Positions 1 to 13,531 of a DNA stretch of 64,000 nt are shown piece by piece. Where the stretch lies: contig LNAC01000110.1 of assembly GCA_002007465.1 (NCBI GenBank), positions 1,813,891 through 1,877,890 of the forward strand, given 5' to 3'. The DNA is from Ailurus styani. Its lineage: Eukaryota; Chordata; Mammalia; Carnivora; Ailuridae. Position 1 is the stretch's first letter. Every line of letters starts with the position of its first letter. Below the pieces are notes generated by a model that made no database searches, was not told the origin of the DNA, and worked only from the letters and a program-made list of their open reading frames with translations. A program made the position numbers and the translations under genes.

Positions 1-2285
<2,285 letters not shown>

Positions 2286-2486
2286 TGAACTGTCCTCAGA
2301 CCTGTCCCCCCACTTTACAGTTGCAGTTACAATGGTACTGACCCTGGTTTTCACCCACGTGCCTCATTGTCTCACACTTTTCAGTGGGTAAACTAATAGA
2401 TTTAATAGTCTCCCGCTCCCTGCATTGGAAAGAACTAGCAGAAGAGAGATGATGTTTATAAATACATCACTTAGAAATATAGTTAA

Positions 2487-3123
2487 TTCTTGTGATGGTT
2501 ATGTTTCATAAGGTCATCGCAGACACTGAATTAGTGACTACTAAACCAGCGCTCCCAGGGGGTACAGGGTTAGATTCCGTGAGCTGCTGGCTACAACATT
2601 TTAGTCAGGTGATCGATACGTAGCCTTGTTTGGCATATGTTTCTGTTTAAAGACACTTTATTTACTATATATTGTTGATTCCTAAACATCGAATTCATGG
2701 CCAACAGCGCCACAGCTCATGCCTGAACAAAGTTTATCTAACACAGTATTTTCACCACGAGGCACGTCACAGCCTTCTTATGCTTGGAAACAGTACACAA
2801 CACTTCGGCCCTCTGCTCAGGGACCATTCTAAATAGCCAAATCAACGAAAAGGACAAAAGTGCAAAAAGCATGGCACCCAGTAGATCATGAAAAAGACAC
2901 CTGTTGACAGTGTGAGACCTGAAACAATAAGTCGGAACATTGTCTTGTTCGACCTCTGCTGGCTGTGCACTTTCGGTGACTCGGATTTTTCACTGCTCTG
3001 TGCATGGCCTCAAATGTCCGTGGATGACCACAAACATGCCACAGATATTGATTTTGGGGTTACAAACAGATTTTAGTGACTGGCAGATTTGCAAATATGA
3101 AAGCCGCAAATAACAAGGATTGA
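2487..3123 (-). mobile_element. Tigger/pogo-type DNA transposon remnant
   Basis: On the minus strand, about 2680-2745 reads as a degraded CENP-B/pogo-type helix-turn-helix: the pattern VLDKL...SGMS...AVG.EF.V.ESTI, with an in-frame stop after the valine. This is the DNA-binding N-terminus of Tigger transposases. The outer ends are AT-rich and partly inverted: the right end contains 'ccgcaaataacaaggattg' and the left end 'cttgtgatggttatg'. Most of the transposase is missing, so this is an internally deleted, non-autonomous copy. The exact Tigger subfamily is not assigned and the boundaries are approximate. Confidence 0.7.
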
Positions 3124-4856
3124 AAAGTGCAACTGTCCTTGTTTTCTTATCCCTAATACAAGTTTTAAGCCATTAACTGTTTAAAATTTTTAAGAGCTTT
3201 TTCCCCCTGAAACTTAGAATATAAATATCACTGATTTCCTTTTGCTAGTTAACATTACTTTGTGTGATATATAATCAAAAGAAGAAATAAAACACAGGGT
3301 AATAGACTTAACCTTAGGGAATAATACTCCCAATTCAAGCAAAAAAACTTGTTTAATACGTTTTTCAGATTTCAGGCATTTTAGCAATCTGAAAATACCT
3401 GATGGCTGTCTAATAACAAAGTTTAAAATCGTTTTCTAAAATTGAATTTCTGTTGAGAATAGTTAATCTAAACCGTTTTTCATATCCATAAGTATATATT
3501 GCATTGTTGGAAATTATGGAAGAAAAATAATTCATCATCTGTGTCTACATATGAGAAATGCATATGAGAATTAGCCACAAAAATAAAATAATCCCTTAAG
3601 GCTAGTGGTGCTTACTCAGCCTAACTATTCTCCAATATTTTTCAGTTTGAACAACGGCCAAGTTAGCCATAGACATCTTAAAAAAAAAAAAAGCCACACT
3701 AATCTTCCATTTAGCTTAAAATTTGTATTGAATCCTTGATATGTGTCACTAGGCAAATAATAAGATTGGCCAATCCCTGAGCCATTTGTGGCCAAGAGGG
3801 ATACGACGCACTGACTGTCTCAGGCTAAGTCAAGTGTTCTACCCTTTTTGTTCAGGGATTCAGTCAGCCACATGCCTAGAGCAGTTCCTCTGAGGCAAAC
3901 TCGCAGCATTCTTGCTACCAGAAAGGGCAGTGGGGTGGCCAACCCAACAAATGTCCATTCCATTCTAGGGACGGAGTAAGTATCTGCTCTACTGGTGTTG
4001 TGGAAAATCCTAGAGAAGGAGGTCTGAATGGTCCAGGCCACTGGGTCTTAATCCTTTTTCAGTTCATAGGCCTCTTTAAAAGTTGATGAGCCTTTCCTAA
4101 TAAAAATACATATACACAGAATAATTTGCACCAAGATCCATGTTTACAAAAACAAAACAGAAAACATGATCTAGGTTCAAATGAAGTTGTTTTTTTTTTT
4201 TACCATAAAAGCAAAATGTTGGTATATTTGGTACTTTAGTTTGTTCTTATTCTAACAACTTTTGCTTTTTAAAATCTTCTGTTGACTTTTTGAAACTTCC
4301 TTAGAAAATTCCAACATGATTATCTTAAAACATCACAGACTATCCATAATCTGTTTCTTGATGATGCTTGTAATAAATGACAAGCCTAATTCTCTGAACC
4401 AGGAAGTTAAGGCCAGAAAGACCTGAATGAAGAAAAACTGCCTTTTGATGATCTGGGTCCTTATTTCAAAACAAGCTGAGAGTTAAACTGGAGGAGGGAC
4501 CTTTCTTTTACATAACAGCTCACCTCTTCCTGTCATGTTGAAAAGCAGGTTTTATATAAGCATCAGTAATGGTGAGTCTATTTTGAGCTCATGCAAGAGA
4601 ACCTATAGCTAGTAGTTGTTCCTAGAGTCTAGGGCTGAGAAGACTTTAAAATCTGCCAAAGAGCCATAGCATTCTCAAAAGACTTCTCCACTAGATGGTT
4701 AAAGAATACAAACAACCGGCACTAAAACTTGGTTGTTCCTCAGGCGGAGAATTAATCTGGGAAGCCTGCTGCTGACACTCGCAATGAGAAAACAGGCAGA
4801 CCATTAAAGAGCTGGTACAATCATCATCCAAAGTAAATAGAGATTTCCCCCTTTCT

Positions 4857-5077
4857 TTTTTTTTTTTTTAAAGATTTTATTTATTTATTTCACAGAGGGA
4901 GAGAAATCACAAGGAGGCAGAGAGGCAGGNNNNNNNNNNNNNNNNNNNNNNNNNNNNNNNNNNNNNNNNNNNNNNNNNNNNAGCAGGGAGCCCGATGCAG
5001 GCCTCGATCCCAGGACCCTGAGATCATGACCTGAGCCGAAAGCAGAGGCTTTAACCCACTGAGCCACCCAGGCGCCC
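4857..5077 (-). mobile_element. Can-SINE (SINEC, young), contains assembly gap
   Basis: A tRNA-Lys-derived carnivore SINE in minus orientation. The left end is the T-rich complement of the A-tail and the right end is the complement of the GGGCGCCTGGGTGGCTCAGT head. A 17-bp target-site duplication, GAGATTTCCCCCTTTCT, flanks it at 4840-4856 and 5078-5094 with no mismatch, so the insertion is young. Its centre is replaced by N at 4930-4981. Confidence 0.95.
4930..4981. other. Assembly gap (52 N) inside a SINE
   Basis: A run of N interrupts the SINE at 4857-5077. The intact relative at 37721-37921 has about 33 bases between the same two flanking motifs, so the gap is longer than the missing element sequence predicts. 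Confidence 0.98.
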
Positions 5078-5335
5078 GAGATTTCCCCCTTTCTGATGGT
5101 GGGGCAATCACTGACTTCATCTCAATGAGTTTATTCCTGTGGACCGATGAGGAAAAACAGGCAGGCAAAGCTCAGTGCCTCCATTTCAAAAACAGACTTT
5201 AAGCGATTCGGGTGATGTCAGCCAGGCCAGAAAAGTGTTCCTGACACAGGAAGGACAAAGCCCTAAGACTATAAATCAATGAAAAATCATCTTCCCTGAT
5301 ATCCATTAGATAAAGCCAGTGACAAAAAATGTAAA

Positions 5336-5515
5336 CATCTAAATTTAGATATACATCTAAACGTGTATGTGTATGTATCTATGTATACACGTATGTAATA
5401 CATTGAGGTGGATGTGATAGGGAGATAAGTGTATGCGTATAACAAAGGTAAGCATCTAAATTTATTATATGTGTGTATACGTATATGTATAAATAGATTT
5501 ATTTATGGTGAAAAA
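5336..5515. repeat. Cryptic TATG/TATA simple-sequence region
   Basis: An impure alternating purine-pyrimidine tract rich in GTATGTAT, TACACGTATG and TATACGTATATG units. It has no long uninterrupted array. Confidence 0.6.
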
Positions 5516-5734
5516 TCAAAACAAAACAAAAAATGCTGACAGCCCATTTACCATGAAACACTAGCTATTTATAAAATTCTATGGCCATGTTTTGCTTTGG
5601 AAATAAAACAGTATAATTAACATGGTTTTAAAAAAAACAAGTCCTTTAAAATAAGTATAATCTGCTTCTTGTGGTTTTTGTCAGGCTGCATGCCATTCCT
5701 TGAATTTAATGGCTTTATTTTTTCCTTCCTGTAG

Positions 5735-5791
5735 GATCTATGCCCCCTTTGTGATGAAGCCAAGGAAATACTGGAGCCTTACAAAAACAGG
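5735..5791 (+). CDS. C5orf63: C5orf63, second coding exon (57-nt, active site)
   Basis: A short in-phase exon encoding residues 39-57, DLCPLCDEAKEILEPYKNR. It contributes the CPLC dithiol (Cys41 and Cys44) at the start of the first helix of the thioredoxin fold, which is the redox centre of Glrx-like proteins. The acceptor is CTTCCTGTAG|GAT and the donor is AACAGG|GTAATA. Fifty-seven bases is a multiple of three, so skipping this exon would delete the active site without a frameshift. Confidence 0.92.
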
Positions 5792-6947
5792 GTAATACAG
5801 GTTTCCCCCTCCATTCTCTGAAAGTAGAGCGTTCCTATCCAACCTTCATATGCCCAAGTGGAGTGAAGCAAAGAAGCAGTTAACATTCGTTTATGGAGAA
5901 AAAAAATGTTTTTATCATTCCCAGACTCAAAAAATAACCTCTCTCAGGCTTTTCTGATACTTTAGGACATCTCTTGCTGACAGATACACAGAATAAACCA
6001 CAATAAAGCACAGATGCTCACACAGTTCAAAACTCTAAGGGCTTGGTGTTACGATGCTACAAGGAGGCTCCCAGGGAAGGAGCCTGGCGGTGCCACTCTC
6101 CCTGGTCAGGGCAGGCATTGCCTATAGAATGGCAAAACCAACACTGAACACTTTTCGTTTTCACTTTTCATAAAAGCAAAGTCCTTCTCAGATTTTTTTT
6201 TCAGTTAGTAAAACAGGTACTAATGTAGGTCTTTCATAACAGCCAGGAGGCCTGATGCACACTTTGGAAAAGCAGGGGAAACCTGGATAAAACAGTGTGC
6301 CTTTATGTATATGGAATGGATAGCGTATATGGTATAGATTATCTGCCGGGATCCTTTCTTTGGGAAGAGATGAAGTGATTTTTCATTTAAGTTTTCTTTC
6401 TGTTCTTCAGAGAGAGATTTCAGTGCCAATTTCCACAAAACTCATTACCCCTAAGTGTTTTTCCCTGAGCAGTACTGGTTTTCTTACTCTGACTCTTAAT
6501 ATGAATCAAAGCTAACTAGCAGGTGCAGTGTTCATGCTTTCTTTAAACTTGTGTCCCCATTCATTTTATCTCACTCTGGCATTTCCATGGAAGTGTTTTC
6601 CTGTAGCGAACCATTATGCCTTCCCTAGCCTTACATGCAAAGCACATGTGTCCTGATTCCTCAGCTTCCCAGTTGGGACATATTTTATTTCACTGGGAAT
6701 GGAGTAGTGGCCCAACACTGAATGTAACAGGTGTAATGGCAAAATAGCAAAACTGAGAGTTAAGGAATATAATGAAATCAATGAGGTTGTGGAAATCAGG
6801 GACATGAGTTCACTTGGGACCTCAGACAGGCAGACAACAGCAAAACCCCTCAGCATGAGAGCTCGACTGGGCATCAGACTGGCACTGTGGCTGTTGTATC
6901 ATTCCGTGCTCTCTAAAGTACAGAGCTTTAGTCTGTCTCCATTTCAG
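5792..6947 (+). other. C5orf63 intron between second and third coding exons
   Basis: The intron runs from GTAATA at 5792 to the acceptor CTCCATTTCAG at 6947. No repeat family or RNA gene was recognised. The frame of the final exon stays open upstream to an ATG at 6789, but the acceptor and the homology both start at 6948. Confidence 0.8.
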
Positions 6948-7139
6948 TTTATTTTACAGGAGGTGGACATCACACTTCCAGAAAACTCTGCTTGGTACGA
7001 AAGGTATAAATTTGACATCCCTGTCTTCCATTTGAATGGCCAGTTTCTGATGATGCATCGAGTAGACATCTCAAAACTTGAAAAGCGGCTCCAGAAACTT
7101 GAGCAGCAAGGTGCTGGAGGCTGGAGGATGCCTTCATGA
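6948..7139 (+). CDS. C5orf63: C5orf63, third and last coding exon
   Basis: This exon encodes residues 58-120 and the TGA stop at 7137-7139. It opens with FILQEVDITLPEN and includes FDIPVFHLNGQ, where the Ile-Pro is the cis-proline loop opposite the CxxC in thioredoxin folds. A Lys/Leu/Glu-rich helix follows (KLEKRLQKLEQQ) and the tail ends WRMPS. The three exons total 120 residues, close to the length I recall for mammalian orthologues. No stop or frameshift interrupts them, so the gene looks functional. Confidence 0.93.
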   Translation, partial: FILQEVDITLPENSAWYERYKFDIPVFHLNGQFLMMHRVDISKLEKRLQKLEQQGAGGWRMPS

Positions 7140-7495
7140 TCCTCCACCCACTCTGTCCAGATGGCGTCTTCCTAAAGACTTGACCATGGCCTTGCCTGGC
7201 CCTACAGACGTTCTGAACTAGGTGGTGCCCAGTAAATAAGTGGTGACATTACTCTGCTGACTGATGGAAGTATGGGAACAGTGTAGGAACTGTTTACCTG
7301 CTGGCATTTTATAAAATGAGAGGAGCGTATCAGCAGCAAGGGGATGATGGAGGATGGGAGAAATCCATTTGTTTTATTTATTTTTCCCTTTTGTATTAAT
7401 ATGGAAGCATTTTACATTCACTGGACAGTGCAGTTTACGGGAAGAAGGCTCTGCATCCCTGCTGCTGCCCTAAGGGCTTAACTTTTTAATGAAAG

Positions 7496-7501
7496 AATAA
7501 A
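7496..7501 (+). promoter_or_regulatory. Poly(A) signal AATAAA (proximal)
   Basis: Canonical hexamer about 360 bases after the C5orf63 stop. Confidence 0.6.
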
Positions 7502-7558
7502 TGCTCTTCCACTCAGTAGATAAAGTGAAATGTGAATTGTTAATAACTGTGCACAGTC

Positions 7559-7564
7559 AATAAA
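7559..7564 (+). promoter_or_regulatory. Poly(A) signal AATAAA (distal)
   Basis: A second canonical hexamer, followed within 10 bases by the GT-rich stretch GGGGTGTTTT. This makes it the better candidate for the main 3' end. Confidence 0.65.
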
Positions 7565-8179
7565 GGGGTGTTTTAACAAATACATCTGCATGAAGCCTAT
7601 TTCAGTGGGATTTAATAATACCTGTTTAAAAATAGAATTCATTTTTGGGGGGGAGAAGAGAACAATTATCTTAGTCAAAAAGGCTTCATTTGAGAAAAAC
7701 AAAAGAAAGACTTAAACCTCCAAAATGTGTATAAGAATCTCAACATGCTTCACACGTAGTCAGTGAATTGATTCATAATATTTGAGGGCTGCCTTTGATA
7801 GTTATTCGCTTGTCATCAATTGAGTTAATTCAAATTGTAAGACAGTATCAGATTTTAATATCTTGGAGAAAATTCACTTCTGAACATAACTGGACGGATA
7901 TGTCATCTAAAGACAATATTCTTCACCATTTTATATGAAGTGTTTAAAATATAGTTGTGTACCTCTATTTATATTAAGTTCAACCAATATAGCAGTGGAT
8001 TCATTTAAATACAAAATTGCCTTTTCCTCTTAAAATCACATCACTGTAATTTCATCTATAATGAAATTCTTTTGTGAACTATTTTAATGAATTTGGATAT
8101 TGTGAGTCACTTGGCTAGATTTTAATTTGAGCAGTATGATTTAGTCTTAGAAATTATAGAATATTAGAGCTGGCCAACT

Positions 8180-8330
8180 TTATACGTTGTGTAGTCCTAC
8201 CCCCTCATTTTATACAGGATGAGAAATCTGACATTCAGAGAGTTTCAGGGACTTAGCCTAAGGTAATACAGCCAGTCAGTCAGCTGCCAGATCACGTCTT
8301 GGCCCCCATCCTGAATTTCCAGTACTACCT
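8180..8330 (-). repeat. MIR fragment
   Basis: Contains degraded MIR core landmarks in antisense order: 'ccctcattttatacaggatgag', a 'cttagcctaaggtaatacagcc' block and a closing 'cccatcctgaatttccag'. Confidence 0.65.
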
Positions 8331-8526
8331 GGGCTCATGGTAGGGATATTAATGTGTTATCTCACATATAACATCTTCAACTATGCTCAACTCAACACAA
8401 ATTTGGGACCAACTTAAAAAAGCATTCCAAAGTGACAAGAGGGGGGGAAAAAATCTTAAAATTGAATAGCAATGTTTATAATTTATAAATTTCTGGAACA
8501 CAACTTATTTGATATTCATTCAGCCC

Positions 8527-9131
8527 TGTGGCAGGCAATATTCTAGGATGACCCTAATGAACCCTCACCCTTGTCTTAACTCCTCTGAGTGTGGGTGGAA
8601 CTCACTGAATATGATGAAATATCACTGCTGTGGTTATGATACATCAAATGGCAAAAGCAAGATTATCCTGGTTGAGCCTGATCTAGTCAGGTGAGCCCTC
8701 TTTATAAAAGCAGAGAGTTCTCTCTGGCTGGTCACAGAAGAAATCAGAGAGATGTGCTCCAGCCAGCCTGGAAGGAAGCAAACATCAGTGTGACAAAGTT
8801 CCTACTGGGGCCACATGGCAAGAAACTGGGTGGCTGCTACAAGCTGAGAGTAGTTATTGGGCAGTAGCTGGCAGGAAAATGGGGACATCGGTCCTATAGC
8901 TTCGAGAAACGAATTCTGTCAATAATCATTGACCCTAGAAGAGGATCCTAAGCCCAGTACAAGAACCAGAGCCTGGAATAACACCTTGATTTCAGCTCAC
9001 TGAAACTGATCACAGCATCCAACCACACCATACCTAGATTTCTGATCTACAGAAACTGTAATAATAAATGTGTGTTGTTTCAAGCTGCTAAATTTGTGGT
9101 AGATTGTTACACAGCAATAGTGATCTAATTA
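8527..9131 (+). mobile_element. Old LTR-like repeat (probably MaLR/MLT1-type)
   Basis: About 600 bp of old interspersed repeat, starting near TGTGGCAGGC and ending near GTGATCTAATTA. The 3' end has the block 'ctacagaaactgtaataataaatgtg' followed by 'ctaaatttgtggta' and 'gttacacagcaatag'. The repeat at about 13060-13530 ends in a similar block. No protease or polymerase is present, so it would be a solo LTR. The family name is from memory and not certain. Confidence 0.55.
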
Positions 9132-9193
9132 GAAGTCCCTATGACATTGAAACACAATGGTAGGTGGTGGGAGTACAAGAATGAATGAGTCCA

Positions 9194-9324
9194 GTGGGAG
9201 GGATGGGGTTGCTGGGTAATGGACATTGGGGAGGGTGAGTGCTGTGAATTGTGTAAGACTGAATCACAGACCTGTACCCCTGAAACAAATAACATATTCT
9301 ATGTTAATAAAAAATTAAAAAAAA
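9194..9324 (+). mobile_element. Short 5'-truncated carnivore L1 3' end
   Basis: A 131-bp insertion with the carnivore L1 3' end landmarks 'tgctgtgaattgtgtaagac' and 'cctgtacccctgaaacaaat', then TTAATAAAAAATTAAAAAA. A perfect 17-bp target-site duplication, AAGAATGAATGAGTCCA, lies at 9177-9193 and 9325-9341. Extreme 5' truncation with an A-rich tail is ordinary for L1 target-primed reverse transcription. Confidence 0.9.
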
Positions 9325-9341
9325 AAGAATGAATGAGTCCA

Positions 9342-12300
9342 TGTCTTAGACCATCACTGCCTTTTGGGGAGCAAGCAGAAGCAAGTTAATAAAGCACTAC
9401 AACATTGTGCAGTGATGGCTGGAACTGAGACATGCATGAAATGGCACAGCGGCCAGATGAGGAAAGTAGCAAGAAGTCCTCACAGAAAATGAAACTTAAA
9501 CTAGGTTTTGATGATTTAATAGAAGCAATAGAGCAGGGCCGAGAAGGAGGAGGAGGTTCTATCCTAAAGGAACTGCATGTGGAAAATAAGAGTACGCAGG
9601 GCTTGGCATACTTAGAAAATGGCAGATGGTTCTGTGTGACTGGACTGAAGTGGAAGGGAGTGAAGGAGACACAACCAAGTAGATTGGGATCCACACTGTG
9701 AAGGACCTCAGGTAATGTGATTCCCCCCCCACCCCCGTAACCATGCCCTCCTTTACTTCCTCCCCTCATCCAGAGCAAGCCCTTCTGGGTCCTGGTTCTT
9801 CAGGTTTATCTGGCATCTCTACCCCGCCTTCCTTATAGTCCTCAAGCATGCTAAGCCCAGCAGCACTCTCCACTAGCCCTGCAGGACATTTATATCCTCA
9901 AGACCACTGAGGAGAGGGGGCCATAGAGAAGATGGCCCACTTGTGTGGCTGGGCATCCTGTGTTCCTCCTGGCTCCAGGCACCCTGAGAGTTATGTGTCC
10001 CGTGTCCTAGGGTTGCTGATCCTTCTCCTGGGCCACCAGCTGGAAAAGTTCCAAGAGTTTCAGAGTCTGCTGAGCTAAGAGACAATCCATGGCTGGCCTG
10101 AGAGCCTGAAAGTTTGTTCTTTTGGAGCACTTCCTGCCTGAGTATAAGCACATAGTTATAGGTATATAGGAAGTGCAGAGGCTTCATCCAAACAACAAAT
10201 TTCTGACTTTAGAATTTCAAACAAGTCACCAAAAACCCATTGATCCTTATAGGGGGTTAAAAGGTTGGCTGGACCCAGTTAAAGGAATTACTAGATCACA
10301 CAAAGACCATTGGAGACTGAGGAGACAGGATACTTGAAGGATTTTTTTTTAAAAGAAAGATGTGCTCTCACTCTTCACCAAAGTAAAAGACTGGGATCAC
10401 CTAATGTCAAGAGAAATGGATATAAGTGAGGCTCATCAGAAAGCCTGATGTGTGTCCCAAGGTAGGAAGAACCCAGCAGTCTTAACTCCCTGCTGGCAAG
10501 TCACGTGAGAGATGAGCTAGCAAGTCCTGCAGCAGAGTGAAGAACAGCTGCCATTGCTCTGCAGTGGTCCCGAAGAACATGCATGAATGTTTCCTCCTAG
10601 ATCAGATGTGGGCCAAACATGAGAGAGAGGACTGGGGAACTGCAGGCGAGACACCTCCCAAGAACCCACGAAAGCCTCAGTGAACCGTCTGCTTTAACTG
10701 GTTACCAGGCCCGGAGAGCTGGAGGTCCCCTTACAACTTCAGCACTCGCTGACAACACTCCCGCCCTGACCACTTTTTTTGCCATCCCCCATCCCAACCC
10801 CGGAAGAACCAGAGCTCCCAGGAGCAAGGAGAGAAGGGCCTTCCACTTCCACAGCGTCCCACCAGCACATGACTTTACACTGCACTCAAGGTAAAACAAC
10901 TTTAAAGCAAGTTCTAAGTTTTGATTCTGACATAGGAACAGACACACAAAACCCAGTGTGAAGTGACCATGGGGCTTTCTGTGGCCTGAGGATACTCAAA
11001 AGAATCCTGACACTTACTACTGTTTTTCATTTTTATCCTGAACAGAGTAAAAAATTCCCCCCTTGAACACATCTCACAGGGAGAGTGGGAGACATAAAGA
11101 TGCTCTCTGATTGTACTCCATATTCAGAGTATTGATTATATGTGCCGAATGTTGTTTTTCACCTGTAAATCTTCAATCAATCCACTTATTAATTCACATT
11201 TAAGGGAGGAATGTAGTCATGTGACTAAGAATCCTGGAGACCTTCAGCAATCCCTCTGTTCCAACAGATGAAAATAGAAAGGCAGATATCTGGAAACGTG
11301 GCATCTAAGAGGTGCTTTCACTTTCCCACTGTTGATAAGTATCAGACAATGTTCAGTCACTTATTATAGTCATTTTCATACTTTTCCTTTTTGAAATTGT
11401 GTTGTGCAGGCATCAATTTGTTTTTACATAAAGACTAATTTTGACACCAGAAGCTCATCATCATATTCTCCCACTCCCAAAGGAAATAGTAACATAAACT
11501 TCTCTTCTTTCCCTAAGCTAATGCTTTAAAATGGAGTGGAATAAACACTGAGTTTGGGACAGCACATTGCTGCTCTTCGTTACAGTGGTGCTTTCTTCCA
11601 GACATCTTAAATAACATTAAAAGGGCTTACTGGAAAACATATCACTTTGGCCAATTTATTGCAGGAAGCAAGGGCTCACTCAGACTAGGGCTTTTTGTTG
11701 TTGTTGTTTATAATAATGCAGCAACTCATGGAAATGTGACAATGGGAATCCCAGGGCAGGCCTCAGGAAACCACAGAAACAGAGCCAGAACCCCTTATGC
11801 AGTGCCTCTGCCTCTTTCTTTCCCTCTTCCCTCCTGACTCACCAGTTCCCCTATTTTCTCACAGTATCTGCTTTCTCATAACTGCAACTTACTCATGCTC
11901 ATTCTTTCTGCTGATCCTTCTGTTCAGCAATACAGTGATCTGAATCTCCCAGCCTTGCTGTTCTGAAATCCCAAAAGAGGAATTTTACTCAGCTTGTATT
12001 TTACAGCCGGCCCCCCCAAGTCATGGTAGCTGACCAGAACAATAGCAGAGGCCAGCCTATGGGCAGGTGCCCATCCCAGACCCAGTCAGCTCTGGGAGCC
12101 AAGATCAGATGGTATGCAAATCAGTCACTGCCCACTCAGCAGAGACCGAAGGCCTGGCTGGCAATGGTCAGTAGCTCAGGTACACATATAGAAAGTTTAA
12201 GAGCATGTCACTCCATCATATTCAAGAGAAATCAAGAGCAACAGTTGAGTCAGTTGATTTATATCCTACTCATGCGAGTGATGAGGGCATGAACCAGGGC

Positions 12301-12844
12301 AACGGATGTTAGAAAGAAATAGCAGGACATGTTTGGGACACAGGTTGACAAAACTTCATGACTGACTGGAGGGCTGCAGAGGTGAGGGGAGAATGAGTAG
12401 AAGAAAGCATGGAATCTGGGATGACAGTCAGTCTTCTTGCTGTGGCTACAGGGTAAATCCTGGTACTTACTATTCCCTAACACAGAGAGTATAAAAGGAA
12501 GGGGAAGGTTAGTTTTTGGTTGTGCTTGGTGGATGGGGAAGATGGGACATGGTGAATTTGCCAAGCTTGTGGGATATCCAAGTGAGGATTAAAGTTGCAA
12601 GTTTAAAGTTCTAATCAGAGGTCTGGGCTGGAGGTGCCAATTGGAGAGGTCCCCAGAATATGGCTGAAACTGCCTCCATCTGGTGCTGGCAGAAAGAAGT
12701 GGGCTAGGACTAAGCCCTGGGAAATACCAAACTTGACCACATGAATAGAGGAAAAGCCAGTAAAGGAAAACAAGAATAAGAGGTGATAGAATGAGGAGTG
12801 GGGAAAGGTCATGCAATCTGTATTCTTTGCTGCCTTAGATTATA
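9342..12844. other. Intergenic, no gene recognised
   Basis: Old repeat traces only: a possible L2/MIR-like piece near 9600-9710, a C-rich run at 9722-9736 and a short (TTG)n near 11695-11708. Several open frames of 60-130 codons here lack homology and splice context. Confidence 0.5.
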
Positions 12845-12960
12845 TGATAGCACCAGGCACTATTCTGAGCAGGGAGGATAGAGCATCAGATAGACAGTCA
12901 AAGTTCCTACTCACAGGCTTGCATTCTAGAGGGAGAGATAAACATTAAAGTTATTACATC
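12845..12960 (-). repeat. L2-like fragment
   Basis: Antisense L2 3'-end landmarks: 'caccaggcactattctgagc' followed by 'cttgcattctagagggagag'. Confidence 0.5.
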
Positions 12961-13059
12961 AATAGAAAATAGCCATATCTTGAAAGTCAGAAAAGTTTTT
13001 CTCAGAATAGCTAACAGCATCTAATATTAAAGGAGCCAGGATGAGGAATTAAAAGAGGA

Positions 13060-13530
13060 CACTGGATCTGAAAATGATATAGGTCCTAATTCCAAGAACC
13101 TGTGAATGTTATCTTATATACAAAGGGACTTTGCAGATGCCATTAAGTTAAGGATCTCGAGATGGCGAAATTATGCTGGATTATTCAGGTGGGTCCTAAA
13201 TGTAACCACAAGGGTCCCTGTAAGAGAGAGACAGAGGGGCTACACAAGAGAAAGCATGTGATAGGACAAAGGAAGCAAGAGACTGGAGTGATACAAGAAA
13301 GGGGTCATGAGCGAAGGAATGCAGGTGGCCTCCAGAAGCTAGAAAAGGCAAGGAAACAGATTCTCCCATAGAGCCATCAGAAGGAAAATACCCTCCCAAC
13401 ATCTTGACTAGCACAGTGAAAGTGATTTAGGACTTCTGGCCTATAGAACTGTAGAAGAATATACCTGTGTTGTTTTATACCACTAAGTTTGTCATTATTT
13501 GTTGCAGCAGCAATAAGAAACTAATACCAA
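13060..13530 (+). mobile_element. Old LTR-like repeat (probably MaLR/MLT1-type)
   Basis: Landmarks in order are 'gggactttgcagatgccatt', 'ggatctcgagatggcgaaat', 'cacaagggtccctgtaagag', 'gaaaaggcaaggaaacagat', 'cttctggcctatagaactgt' and a terminal 'aataagaaactaatacc'. These match a common old mammalian LTR-type repeat. The 69-codon and 72-codon open frames inside it are not genes. Confidence 0.6.
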
Positions 13531-13531
13531 T

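Larger units (their letters stand above)
7140..7580 (+). other. C5orf63: C5orf63 3' UTR
   Basis: Sequence between the stop codon and the last poly(A) signal. No repeat is recognised in it. The downstream limit is an estimate of about 15-20 bases beyond the second AATAAA. Confidence 0.7.

Noticed and set aside
9386..9778. Opposing 130-codon (-) and 89-codon (+) open frames
   Set aside because: They overlap each other and a repeat-like tail; the minus frame begins in a C-rich run. No homology.
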